DNA of 53,769 bases from a virus. Under the pieces are notes generated by a model. That model saw only the letters and a program-made list of their open reading frames with translations, did not search any database and was not told where the DNA came from. Positions within the stretch are counted from its first letter, which is position 1. Every line of letters begins with the position of its first letter. The stretch is taken from positions 1 to 53,769 of the IMG/VR virus record IMGVR_UViG_3300021197_002023. One strand, given 5' to 3'. Both the position numbers and the translations under genes were made by a program. This document shows, piece by piece, positions 1 to 7,681 of this stretch.

Positions 1-1
1 G

Positions 2-445
2 CTTCACATCGGTCACATTTTACTTTTAAAAGAAGCATCAGAATACGGCGATGTCGTCGTCGCATTAAATAGTGATGAGTGGATTATCAAAAAGAAGGGC
101 TACATATTAGCCCCATTTGAAGTAAGACAAGAACTTGTAAAGTCAGTCCCTTACGTATCGGAAGTCGTAGGATTTGACGACTATGACGGCACAGCTTGCT
201 CTGCTTTGGAAACAGTCAAGCCAGACTTCTTTGGAAACGGAGGAGGGCGGTCTTCGTTTAATACCCCCAAAAAAGAAGCAGAACTCTGCGAAAAACTAAA
301 CATTGTGCCTGTCTGGAATTTAGGCGAGAGTTTAAAAGATAACAAATATTTATTGCTTACCTTGGACAAGGTGTTGGCGAACACACTAGAAGAAGTCGAC
401 AAATTAAGTAAATTAATGGAAAGAATTAAACACCTAGAGGACTAG
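2..445 (+). CDS. Nucleotidyltransferase (cytidylyl/adenylyltransferase family), 5' end cut off
   Basis: The frame is open from the first bases, so the start codon lies outside the window and 147 codons remain. The visible part begins LHIGHILLL, the HxGH nucleotide-binding motif of the RfaE-C/TagD-like nucleotidyltransferase superfamily. It continues with VVVALNSDEW and with GTACSALETVKPDFFGNGG, typical of the second half of this fold. Family members transfer CMP or AMP to a sugar or polyol phosphate, giving an activated precursor. This would fit the glycan genes downstream, but the substrate cannot be told from the sequence. The C-terminal tail is a charged helix. The last 12 bases overlap the convergent DUF3307 gene. 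Fold assignment is good; specificity is unknown. Confidence 0.75.
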   Translation, partial: LHIGHILLLKEASEYGDVVVALNSDEWIIKKKGYILAPFEVRQELVKSVPYVSEVVGFDDYDGTACSALETVKPDFFGNGGGRSSFNTPKKEAELCEKLNIVPVWNLGESLKDNKYLLLTLDKVLANTLEEVDKLSKLMERIKHLED

Positions 446-832
446 ATAAGCCGCTATCAAAAGAAGAGAGTGGTGAAGGAACTGGTCAAACCCAAGAAGG
501 CTAATTGGACCCCAAAGACTAAGCCGTTTGTGTATGGGCTTTGTATCATCGGGATCCAATAGCAACTTAGAAGAGTTGTCTGAAATAACTCTGCTGGTCA
601 AATAATCAACGACATAGTGAAAAATAAAGTTAAGACCAGCAAATTTTAAAGCAGGCTCTATACCAACAACAAGAACTAACCCTATATAAAGAGTGCATGC
701 ATAAATCCATACGTGGGCTAGCATTGTTATTTGATTTTCGGATTTTTCTACGGACATAGAGTAGGGTTGGAATAAATAATCTCCCAAATAATGAAGCGCC
801 AATATATAAATAAACAATCCGGCTGAAATCAT
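434..832 (-). CDS. DUF3307 family membrane protein
   Basis: This 132-residue protein has an N-terminal hydrophobic stretch followed by LHYLGDYLFQPYSMS. That resembles the H-x-x-GD-x-x-x-Q signature of the DUF3307 family, which is common in phages and bacteria. Further hydrophobic segments lie around residues 40-75 and 110-131, so it should be an integral membrane protein with three or four segments. An HYVVD motif in the middle is also typical. It is one of only two minus-strand genes here and meets the + strand nucleotidyltransferase tail to tail. The chosen ATG has an AGG seven bases upstream on the minus strand. The family has no established function. Confidence 0.7.
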   Translation of the reverse strand: MISAGLFIYILALHYLGDYLFQPYSMSVEKSENQITMLAHVWIYACTLYIGLVLVVGIEPALKFAGLNFIFHYVVDYLTSRVISDNSSKLLLDPDDTKPIHKRLSLWGPISLLGFDQFLHHSLLLIAAYLVL

Positions 833-903
833 AATAACCTAACTACATCATAAAAGTTCCTTTCTATTAATAAGTATTAAAACGTAACACTAATGTCTTT
901 ACT

Positions 904-931
904 TTGACAAAAAAATATTATATATTATAAA
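904..931 (+). promoter_or_regulatory. Sigma70-type promoter of the tRNA-Leu gene
   Basis: A perfect TTGACA (904-909) is followed after 16 bases by TATAAA (926-931), so transcription would start near 938, just before the tRNA at 941. The same arrangement precedes the second tRNA. It looks like a host-RNA-polymerase promoter. It is inferred from sequence only. Confidence 0.6.
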
Positions 932-940
932 AATGAATAT

Positions 941-1026
941 GTCGGGGTGGTGGAACTGGTAGACACAGCAGACTTAAAATCTGCCGCACTAAAGCGTGTG
1001 TGGGGGTTCGAATCCCCCTCTCGATA
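941..1026 (+). tRNA. tRNA-Leu (anticodon TAA)
   Basis: A complete cloverleaf with a long variable arm can be drawn. The acceptor stem pairs 941-947 with 1019-1025 and includes three G-T wobbles. The anticodon stem GCAGA/TCTGC encloses the loop CTTAAAA, giving anticodon TAA, which reads UUA. The T arm is GGGGG-TTCGAAT-CCCCC. The class II variable arm fits leucine. No CCA is encoded after discriminator A1026, and the next base is already the end of the minus-strand protease gene. UUA is a favoured codon in AT-rich phage genes, so the tRNA may help translate late genes. Confidence 0.93.
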
Positions 1027-1884
1027 CTAAAAATTTAAGTCAATATCAAAATCGCTCATTTTGGAAGGCTCGGACAATCCCAATGCCTCCCAAACTGAGC
1101 TTTTTTCTTCTTTTGACTTTTCTTTAACTTTACTTAATCTTTTTTCTTCTCCCATACGAATACTGTTTATAACGAACTCACGTAAAAGATCTTTAGGAGG
1201 AGATACAGATACAACTGGGAAATAAACATTAACAGAGTGAATCATTCCTACAATCTCATCGTCCTTGTTGAAAATAGGAGACCCAGAACTACCACCCATC
1301 GCAGGTATAGAATAATAAGCCCTCAAATCTCTATCACCCATAAAGAAGCCTTCCAATAATGGGACAACATCTTTATAGAAGATACCAACTGGGGCAGCAA
1401 CATTATAAACCCTTTCCCCCGGTTCTACCGAAGTCATAGGTCCAGCAAGTTTCGCTACCTTTGTTGTATAGAGATTGTGAGCGAATAAAATACAAGTATC
1501 AATGTTATTATCAACATTAATAATATCAGAGGTGTATTCTCCAAGCTTGAAATTAACTGATTTCATCTCGACATCTATTTTTGCAGCACCAAGTGAAACA
1601 GCCAATCCCATTTCTTGCTCAAAAGAACAAACGTGACCAGCAGTAAGGACATAAGATCCAGCGTTTGTTCTCATAACAACAGCACCAGAACCGCTAGATC
1701 GTGCCTCTTTTGATAGGCACTCAGCAGGATCTGCTGGATTACAAACTGTGATCACAACCTTTTGTTTTATTTTAACAAATGTATCACGAGCGTCTCTCGA
1801 AAAGTCTAGATTCGACGTAGCACAAGAAAGTGCTGAAAGACTAAATAGGAATAGTGTTAGTATTTGTATGACTCTTTTACGCAT
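1027..1884 (-). CDS. Trypsin-like serine protease, predicted lipoprotein
   Basis: This 285-residue protein starts with a basic, hydrophobic signal peptide ending in ALSC, with Cys21 as a possible lipidation site; the box is slightly non-standard. The chymotrypsin-fold triad is visible: His84 in TAGHVC, a likely Asp129 in NIDTCILF, and Ser200 in GGSSGSP. The 40-residue C-terminal tail is rich in Lys, Glu and Ser and probably disordered. It should act in the host periplasm or at a membrane surface, cutting an unknown protein. It is transcribed against its neighbours. A TATAAATA octamer on its own strand about 48 bases before the start could be a T4-like late promoter. The ribosome binding site is weak. 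Protease call is strong; target unknown. Confidence 0.8.
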   Translation of the reverse strand: MRKRVIQILTLFLFSLSALSCATSNLDFSRDARDTFVKIKQKVVITVCNPADPAECLSKEARSSGSGAVVMRTNAGSYVLTAGHVCSFEQEMGLAVSLGAAKIDVEMKSVNFKLGEYTSDIINVDNNIDTCILFAHNLYTTKVAKLAGPMTSVEPGERVYNVAAPVGIFYKDVVPLLEGFFMGDRDLRAYYSIPAMGGSSGSPIFNKDDEIVGMIHSVNVYFPVVSVSPPKDLLREFVINSIRMGEEKRLSKVKEKSKEEKSSVWEALGLSEPSKMSDFDIDLNF

Positions 1885-1902
1885 ACTTTAAGTAGTTTTA
1901 AA

Positions 1903-1916
1903 AAAGTTTAAACTTT
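1903..1916. promoter_or_regulatory. Perfect 14-bp palindrome in a divergent intergenic region
   Basis: AAAGTTTAAACTTT is its own reverse complement and lies between the diverging protease (-) and PhoH (+) genes. It could be an operator for a dimeric regulator. It is AT-rich and may be accidental. Confidence 0.25.
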
Positions 1917-1931
1917 AATATTTTCTGGTAG

Positions 1932-1939
1932 TATTTATA
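1932..1939 (-). promoter_or_regulatory. T4-like late promoter octamer for the protease gene
   Basis: Read on the minus strand this is exactly TATAAATA, the T4 late promoter consensus recognised by gp55-type sigma factors. It points at the protease gene, whose start lies 48 bases further on. A gp55-like sigma factor is encoded at 23064. In an AT-rich genome a chance match is possible, but this one is intergenic and correctly oriented. Confidence 0.4.
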
Positions 1940-1954
1940 ACACGAGGTAATCCT

Positions 1955-3262
1955 GTGAAAAAAACATTCGTATTAGACACCTGCGTCTTCCTATCAGATC
2001 CTAACTGTTTAAAACACTTCGAGGAGAACGATATTGTTGTCCCTCTTAAAGTTTTAGATGAAATAGATAAAAACAAAGCCAGACAAGATGGAGCAGGATT
2101 TAATGCTCGCTATGTCATCCGGATCCTAGATGTTTATAGGACAAAAGGCAGCCTTTTCAAGGGAGTTTCTCTTGGAGAAGGCAAAGGCAAACTGTTCGTT
2201 CAGCACTACGAAACAGAAGGCTTACCACACGATTTTGACTTATCGGTCCCAGATAACCAAATCATAGCCACCGCTCTTACAGAAAAAGCAAAATACAAAA
2301 GAAAAAAAGTCGTTGTTGTTTCGCAAGACATCAACATGCGCGTCAAATGCGATTCTCTTGGATTATTGTGTGAAGATTATGTGGCTCACGATACAGTTGA
2401 AAACAAAGACGAGGTATTCACAGGTCTTACAAAATACCTTGTCGACGAGCAAGTCGTTGATTCATTCTACGCTGGCGAAGACATTTTTGCTGATAAAGAA
2501 GAAATAAAACTCCAACCAAATCAGTATGTAATGCTCGTGTCTAACTCAAACGACAAGAAAACTGCTTTGGCTAGGTTTTATAAATACAACGACCCTCTTG
2601 TAAAAATGTATAAGATGGATGATGTATGGGGTATTGACGCTAGAAACAAAGAGCAATCATTTGCCCTCGAACTCTTGATGGACCCGGATGTTGAAGTTGT
2701 ATCCCTTATTGGTCAGGCTGGTTCTGGCAAAACTCTACTAGCAGTAGCAGCAGGATTAGAGCAGGTATTGGGCGATGATAATGAATATAAAAAACTTATT
2801 GTATCCAGACCAATCCAGCCACTTGGTAAAGATATCGGCTATTTGCCCGGAACACTTGAGGAAAAAATGGATCCTTGGCTGATGCCCATCAAAGATAATC
2901 TAGAGTTTCTACTAGGAAATGATAGAGATACAGTCAAAATGTACTTCGAGAAGGGTGTCATTGAGATAGAAGCCATCACATACATTCGAGGGCGTTCTAT
3001 CACAAATGCCTTTATTATTATTGACGAAGCACAAAACCTCACAAGACACGAACTAAAAACCATCCTTACCCGTGTTGGCGAGGGAACAAAAATAATTCTT
3101 ACTGGTGACATCGAGCAAATCGACAATATCTACATTGACGAGACTTCTAACGGATTAACCTATGCTGTTGAAAAGTTTAAGGAACATGATATTTCAGGTC
3201 ACATTACCCTCCAAAAAGGTGAGCGGTCAAAGGTTGCTACCCTAGCAGCAAAGATTCTATAA
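1955..3262 (+). CDS. phoH: PIN-PhoH fusion, RNase/ATPase
   Basis: This 435-residue protein has two parts. Residues 1-145 form a PIN ribonuclease domain with the expected acidic residues (Asp8, Glu36, Asp100, Asp125). Residues from about 225 onward form a PhoH ATPase with Walker A GQAGSGKT (253-260) and Walker B FIIIDEAQ (353-360). Full-length bacterial PIN-PhoH (PhoH2) proteins are proposed to couple RNA unwinding to RNA cleavage. Many marine phages carry only the short PhoH half, so the intact PIN domain is notable. The start is GTG, with GAGGT seven bases upstream. In the phage it might act in RNA turnover or under phosphate stress; the biological role of phage PhoH is not settled. Confidence 0.92.
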   Translation: MKKTFVLDTCVFLSDPNCLKHFEENDIVVPLKVLDEIDKNKARQDGAGFNARYVIRILDVYRTKGSLFKGVSLGEGKGKLFVQHYETEGLPHDFDLSVPDNQIIATALTEKAKYKRKKVVVVSQDINMRVKCDSLGLLCEDYVAHDTVENKDEVFTGLTKYLVDEQVVDSFYAGEDIFADKEEIKLQPNQYVMLVSNSNDKKTALARFYKYNDPLVKMYKMDDVWGIDARNKEQSFALELLMDPDVEVVSLIGQAGSGKTLLAVAAGLEQVLGDDNEYKKLIVSRPIQPLGKDIGYLPGTLEEKMDPWLMPIKDNLEFLLGNDRDTVKMYFEKGVIEIEAITYIRGRSITNAFIIIDEAQNLTRHELKTILTRVGEGTKIILTGDIEQIDNIYIDETSNGLTYAVEKFKEHDISGHITLQKGERSKVATLAAKIL

Positions 3263-3269
3263 TTTTTTC

Positions 3270-3298
3270 TTGACAAAACTTAAATAATACTTTATATT
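3270..3298 (+). promoter_or_regulatory. Sigma70-type promoter of the CAT-anticodon tRNA
   Basis: TTGACA (3270-3275), exactly 17 bases, then TATATT (3293-3298). The predicted start near 3305 is a few bases before the tRNA at 3309. The box is consensus at -35 and close to consensus at -10, and it lies in the gap after phoH. Confidence 0.65.
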
Positions 3299-3308
3299 AT
3301 TGTATATT

Positions 3309-3385
3309 GGACTTGTAGCTCAGTTGGTTAGAGCACACCGCTCATAACGGTTAGGTCCTCGGTTCGAGTCCGAGCGGGTCCACCA
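3309..3385 (+). tRNA. tRNA with anticodon CAT (Met or Ile2)
   Basis: A full class I cloverleaf is present. The acceptor GGACTTG pairs with CGGGTCC, the D arm is GCTC/GAGC, the anticodon loop is CTCATAA, and the T arm is CTCGG-TTCGAGT-CCGAG. The discriminator is A3382 and CCA is encoded. Anticodon CAT can be elongator methionine or, after lysidine modification, an isoleucine tRNA reading AUA. AUA is frequent in this window, so Ile2 is attractive but the sequence alone does not settle it. The first acceptor pair is G-C, so it is not a typical initiator tRNA. Confidence 0.9.
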
Positions 3386-3401
3386 AATAAACGGAGATAA
3401 A

Positions 3402-3698
3402 ATGGATATTGAGTTTAGAGATATAGTAGAAGACGCCAACGAAGTTCTTGATGAAGTTGTTGAGCCCTCAAATGAACTTAAAACAATGTTGATTAATTAT
3501 GTAGGAGAAAAGCAATCCCCTGATGAGAATAACGTCACGGTAGAAATGATCGTAGATCAACTTGCAAATGAATTCCCAGAGTTTGTTTTGGCAGTAGCAG
3601 AGGAAAACTTTGTTCGTGGATATCAACAAGCACTAAACGATGTTGAAGTTGGTAGAAAAGCTTGGGAAGAAGAGCAGCAAAATAATGAGCAAGAGTGA
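3402..3698 (+). CDS. Small acidic protein of unknown function
   Basis: A 98-residue, strongly acidic, probably all-helical protein with no motif I recognise. GGAG eight bases before the ATG is a good ribosome binding site. It begins 16 bases after the tRNA and its last 14 bases overlap the next gene, so the two are probably translated together. The C terminus is a run of Glu, Gln and Asn. Confidence 0.65.
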   Translation: MDIEFRDIVEDANEVLDEVVEPSNELKTMLINYVGEKQSPDENNVTVEMIVDQLANEFPEFVLAVAEENFVRGYQQALNDVEVGRKAWEEEQQNNEQE

Positions 3699-4380
3699 CT
3701 ACATTAGGGAGAGCCTAAATAAATCTAAGTCTTTGAATCATCATAGTCTTTTTGGTTCTCGGATCCCGATTTATGTCAAAGATGAGCTTGTATTTACAGA
3801 TGACAAGAGCACCCTACAAGACGTAATAGAGATAGTACAAAATTCACTTCCTTCCTTCCTTGTCTCTAATATAGATGTAATCTATGTTGGGGACTTTTCT
3901 TTTTTTCAAGAAAGAAATACAAATGCTGCGTATGAAGAGGGCGCAATCTACATAATTAATGTCCAAGATAATGCCGAAGACATGGCTGATGACATTGTTC
4001 ATGAGATTGCCCACTCTGTCGAAGAGAAATATTATGAGCAAATCTACGGAGATGGTAGGGTGCAGAATGAATTTCTAGGAAAAAGAGAAAAACTTTTTCA
4101 AATCCTCAAAGCGTATGAAGAACCAATGATGGATCTTGTTTATTTTCAAAACCCAGACTACAATGAGGACTTCGACGAGTATCTTTACACGCAGATAGGT
4201 TATCCAGCCCTCAATGCTTACGCTAATGGTCTGTTTTATTCACCCTACGCATCGACCTCTGTTAGGGAATACTTCGCCAGAGGTTTCGAGGCTTATTTCT
4301 TACACAAAGATTTAAAAACACTTGCTAATATTAGCCCCATACTGTATAATAGGATAGAAACTTTAGCAGACATGGAGTAG
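3685..4380 (+). CDS. Zinc metalloprotease-like protein (HEXXH)
   Basis: A 231-residue protein using the ATG at 3685. An in-frame upstream start at 3640 would overlap the previous gene by 59 bases and lacks a better ribosome site. His106-Glu-Ile-Ala-His110 is a zinc-binding HEXXH motif in a helix. REYFARGFEAYF (194-205), with Glu195 and Glu202 as candidates for the third ligand, follows about 85 residues later. HEIAH followed by EYFA-x-x-FEAY resembles the anthrax lethal factor-like catalytic domain found in some bacterial and phage proteins. There is no signal peptide, so it should act in the host cytoplasm or be packaged. The substrate is unknown; the enzyme class is inferred from motifs only. 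Confidence 0.65.
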   Translation: MSKSDYIRESLNKSKSLNHHSLFGSRIPIYVKDELVFTDDKSTLQDVIEIVQNSLPSFLVSNIDVIYVGDFSFFQERNTNAAYEEGAIYIINVQDNAEDMADDIVHEIAHSVEEKYYEQIYGDGRVQNEFLGKREKLFQILKAYEEPMMDLVYFQNPDYNEDFDEYLYTQIGYPALNAYANGLFYSPYASTSVREYFARGFEAYFLHKDLKTLANISPILYNRIETLADME

Positions 4381-4382
4381 AA

Positions 4383-5156
4383 ATGGGTCACATTAGCTTT
4401 TCTGAGGCAAAAAACTGGAACTTTTGCCCTTATTATCACAAATTAATGAACATAGACAAGGTAAAAGGCTTCCAAGGCAACGCTTTTACTGCTTTTGGTA
4501 ACGCTATTCACGACACCTGTGAGAAGATGATGACCGAGGGTTTAGACGATAAAAAGTCGTTTTTTAGCCTAAAATTCAAAGAAACACTCGAAAAACTGCC
4601 TGAAAATGCCCAAAAAGACCCTAAATTAGTCAATTCTATGGAAAATCAAGGTCCTTTGATCCTCGACGAGGTGTTTCCTGCTATGGAGGAACACTTTGGA
4701 GAGTATGAAGTGCTTGAAGCCGAAGAAGATTTGATGGAAATGATCAAAGATTTTAATTGTGATGAAAAAAACAAGTTCAAAGGCTTTATTGACTTGGTTA
4801 TTAAGACATCTGACGGCAAAGTACACATCATTGACTGGAAAACCTGCTCTTGGGGATGGGATGCTCGCAAAAAAGCAGACCCAATGATCACTTACCAGCT
4901 TACCTTCTACAAACACTTCTGGGCAAAGAAGCATAATGTTGACCCAAAGATGATAGAGACGCACTTTGCCCTCCTTAAGAGAACTGCGAAGAATAATAGA
5001 GTAGAAATCTTTCGTGTAACAAGCGGTCCTAGAAAAACTCAAAACGCACTTAAATTTCTAGAAAATGCAATTTATAATATTGAAAAGAAAAACTTCATTA
5101 AGAACAGACTTGCTTGCCGCAAGTGCGAATTTCACAAAACGGAACATTGCCCATGA
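4383..5156 (+). CDS. PD-(D/E)XK nuclease, Cas4/RecB-like, probable Fe-S protein
   Basis: A 257-residue protein with the RecB-type nuclease motifs in order: His43 in AFGNAIHDTCE, Asp137 in GFIDL, Asp151-Trp-Lys153 in the core strand, and Gln172-x3-Tyr176 in YQLTFY. Four cysteines, Cys15 near the N terminus and Cys245, Cys248 and Cys256 at the C terminus, match the split layout that holds a 4Fe-4S cluster in Cas4 and AddB. These enzymes cut DNA ends, often with a 5'-to-3' exonuclease activity. In a phage it could serve replication, recombination or host DNA breakdown. There is no cas gene or repeat array nearby. The stop overlaps the next start as ATGA. Confidence 0.82.
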   Translation: MGHISFSEAKNWNFCPYYHKLMNIDKVKGFQGNAFTAFGNAIHDTCEKMMTEGLDDKKSFFSLKFKETLEKLPENAQKDPKLVNSMENQGPLILDEVFPAMEEHFGEYEVLEAEEDLMEMIKDFNCDEKNKFKGFIDLVIKTSDGKVHIIDWKTCSWGWDARKKADPMITYQLTFYKHFWAKKHNVDPKMIETHFALLKRTAKNNRVEIFRVTSGPRKTQNALKFLENAIYNIEKKNFIKNRLACRKCEFHKTEHCP

Positions 5157-6409
5157 CTGATAAAAAAATAAAATTATTAACGATTAGTGATCACCCTCTT
5201 TCCACATCTGGCGTATCAAACCAGACAAGATATATGATTGAAGCTCTCTTAGAGACAGGAAGGTACCAAGTTATATCTCTCGGCGGAGCAATGAAACACG
5301 TCGACTACACCCCACAGAAAGTAGAAGGACATGGGGATGATTGGATCATTATCCCAATCGATGGATATGGGACCCCGGATCAAATAAGATCTCTATTGAG
5401 GACACACAAGCCAGACATTTTATGGTTCATGACAGATCCAAGATTCTATGAATGGCTTTGGGCTGTAGATAATGAAGTTAGATCTCACATTCCGATGGTC
5501 TATTACCATGTGTGGGATAATGATCCAGCCCCGGTCTTTAACAGGGGCTTTTATGAGTCAAACGATATGGTAGTTTCTATCTCCAAATTAACACATAGAA
5601 TCGTTTCTGAAGTAACTTCGAATGTAGAAAACATCTATTTTCCTCACGCAGTCGACTCTCATTTCTTTAAGCCTCATTCACAAGAAGAAAATGACCAAAT
5701 TCTAAAAGAGCACGACTTGGAAGATAAGTTTGTATTTTTTTGGAACAATAGAAATGCCAAGAGAAAACAAAGTGGTAGTTTAATATATTGGTTCAAGAAG
5801 TTCTGCGACAGAGTAGGGCATGACAAAGCAGTCTTGATTATGCATACGGACCCAAGTGATCCATATGGGCAGCCGCTGGAGCATTTATTATCTCATTTCG
5901 GTCTTCATCAGGGTCAAGTTAGGCTATCAAAAGAAAAAGTTGGATTAGACTATCTGGCTAAAATGTACAATATAGCAGACTGCACAATTAATATCTCAGA
6001 TGCAGAAGGTTTTGGGCTAGCAACGCTTGAATCTTTATCATGTGGAACGCCCATTGTGGCTACTATGACTGGTGGATTGCAGGAGCAAGTTACGGATGGA
6101 GAACAGTCATTCGGAATCGGATTGGAGCCAGCATCCAGAGCCCTTATCGGGTCTCAACAAGTGCCCTACATATTTGAGGATCGTGTATCGGAAGATCAAG
6201 TTGTGTCTGCGATGGAAAAGATGTATAAAATGACAAAAGAAGAGAGAGAAGCTCTTGGTCAGGCTGGAAGGCAGCACGTAGTTGAAAACTATTCTTTTGA
6301 AAAATACCAATCTGGGTGGGTTGATATTCTAGATAAAGTTCATGAAAAGCACGGATCTTGGGAAAATAGAAAAAATTATTCTCCTTGGACTTTTAAAAAG
6401 GTAAATTAA
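5153..6409 (+). CDS. GT4-like glycosyltransferase
   Basis: A 418-residue GT-B fold protein and the first gene of the glycan cluster. The start is the ATG overlapping the previous stop; a longer in-frame form from 5114 would run inside the nuclease gene. The C-terminal nucleotide-binding half holds the Glu-x7-Glu signature of GT4 enzymes (Glu285 and Glu293 in EGFGLATLE) and basic residues around NRNAKRKQ (200-207) that usually contact the donor phosphates. The N-terminal half would bind the acceptor. It probably transfers a hexose from a nucleotide sugar; donor and acceptor are unknown. Four bases separate it from a second GT4 gene. Confidence 0.85.
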   Translation: MTDKKIKLLTISDHPLSTSGVSNQTRYMIEALLETGRYQVISLGGAMKHVDYTPQKVEGHGDDWIIIPIDGYGTPDQIRSLLRTHKPDILWFMTDPRFYEWLWAVDNEVRSHIPMVYYHVWDNDPAPVFNRGFYESNDMVVSISKLTHRIVSEVTSNVENIYFPHAVDSHFFKPHSQEENDQILKEHDLEDKFVFFWNNRNAKRKQSGSLIYWFKKFCDRVGHDKAVLIMHTDPSDPYGQPLEHLLSHFGLHQGQVRLSKEKVGLDYLAKMYNIADCTINISDAEGFGLATLESLSCGTPIVATMTGGLQEQVTDGEQSFGIGLEPASRALIGSQQVPYIFEDRVSEDQVVSAMEKMYKMTKEEREALGQAGRQHVVENYSFEKYQSGWVDILDKVHEKHGSWENRKNYSPWTFKKVN

Positions 6410-6412
6410 ATT

Positions 6413-7681
6413 ATGAGAAAAAAGATAATTGTTAGGGGACCTATTCTTAGCAGGTCTGGCTATGGAGAACAGGCTAGGTTTGCTCTCCGTTCTTTAAGAA
6501 AGCATGAAGATAGATTTGATATATATGTAGCTAACACAAACTGGGGACAAACGGGATGGGTATTGCAAGACGATGAAGAGAGGCAATATATAGACTTTTT
6601 GGTTAAAAAAACTTATCACCATATCCAAGATAAACAAGGATTTGATTTATCCCTTCAAATTACAATTCCAAATGAGTGGGAAAAGATGGCACCTATTAAT
6701 ATTGGGTATACTGCCGGAATTGAAACAACAAAAATTGCCCCCGGATGGATTGAAAAAAGTAATTTAATGGATAAAATTATTGTTATTTCAAATCATTCTA
6801 AGGACACTTTAATAAACACAATATACAGAGCGCACGATAAGGACACAAATCGATATGTTGGAGATGTATCTGTAAAAACTCCCGTTGAAGTTGTCAATTA
6901 TCCTGCAAAATTAAACAAAAAGAAGTCTGTAAAATTAGATTTTGAAACAGATTTTAACTTCCTAATGGTATCCCAGTGGGGTCCCAGAAAAAATACAGCA
7001 AACACTATAAAGTGGTTTGTTGAGCAATTCAAGGATAATCCCGATGTTGGGCTAGTTGTGAAGGGTTTTGTTAGAAATAACTCAACCATGGATAAAAACT
7101 ATAGTGAAAATGCTTTAAAATCTTTAATAGACGATGGAGCAAAGTGTAAAATTTATCTTCTTCATGGAGACATGTCCGATGAGGAAATGATCGGCTTATA
7201 TTCACATCCAAAAATAAAATCTTTAGTTTCTCTTTCACATGGAGAGGGATTTGGACTCCCCCTCTTTGAGGCAGCTTATACGGGACTTCCAATTGTAACG
7301 ACAAACTGGAGCGGTCAGTGTGATTTTTTAAATATGCCGGAAAAACAAAGAAAAAAAGGCTCTAAAAAGAAGACACAAACTATTATGAAGCCCATGTTCG
7401 GAGAGGTAGATTACACTATTGCACCAGTTCAGAAAGAAGCAGTTTGGGATGGGGTACTTCAAGCCGACTCTTCATGGAGTTACCCAGAAGAAGGTAGTTA
7501 TAAAAATGTTCTTGATGACGTCTTAAACAATTATGATAAATATAAAAATATGGCGAGCAAATTAAAGGCTTGGGTGAGAAAAGAATTTGAAAGCGATAAA
7601 CAACATGACGCTTTTGCAAATGCTGTTCTTCCGAAAGCAGAGGATATTCCTCTCGAAAATATGTTGGTGAGTTTCGATTAA
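6413..7681 (+). CDS. GT4-like glycosyltransferase
   Basis: A 422-residue retaining GT-B enzyme. The donor-side signature Glu278-x7-Glu286 lies in HGEGFGLPLFEAA, and SQWGPRKN (187-194) supplies the Arg/Lys expected to bind the donor phosphates. The N terminus, IVRGPILSRSGYGEQ, is a glycine-rich acceptor-domain loop common to GT4 proteins. A lysine-rich insertion (KQRKKGSKKKT) lies just after the donor site. It is the second of three consecutive glycosyltransferase genes; its stop codon shares a base with the next ATG (TAATG). The sugar is unknown. Confidence 0.85.
   Translation: MRKKIIVRGPILSRSGYGEQARFALRSLRKHEDRFDIYVANTNWGQTGWVLQDDEERQYIDFLVKKTYHHIQDKQGFDLSLQITIPNEWEKMAPINIGYTAGIETTKIAPGWIEKSNLMDKIIVISNHSKDTLINTIYRAHDKDTNRYVGDVSVKTPVEVVNYPAKLNKKKSVKLDFETDFNFLMVSQWGPRKNTANTIKWFVEQFKDNPDVGLVVKGFVRNNSTMDKNYSENALKSLIDDGAKCKIYLLHGDMSDEEMIGLYSHPKIKSLVSLSHGEGFGLPLFEAAYTGLPIVTTNWSGQCDFLNMPEKQRKKGSKKKTQTIMKPMFGEVDYTIAPVQKEAVWDGVLQADSSWSYPEEGSYKNVLDDVLNNYDKYKNMASKLKAWVRKEFESDKQHDAFANAVLPKAEDIPLENMLVSFD

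Noticed and set aside
805-812. TATAAATA on the + strand
   Set aside because: It lies inside the DUF3307 coding sequence and no gene starts closely downstream; expected by chance in AT-rich DNA.
3640-3684. Longer N terminus for the metalloprotease gene
   Set aside because: It would overlap the upstream gene by 59 bases, and the ATG at 3685 follows a purine-rich ribosome site.
4383-5156. Cas4 adaptation protein of a CRISPR system
   Set aside because: No repeats or other cas genes are in the window; free-standing Cas4/RecB-like nucleases are common in phages.
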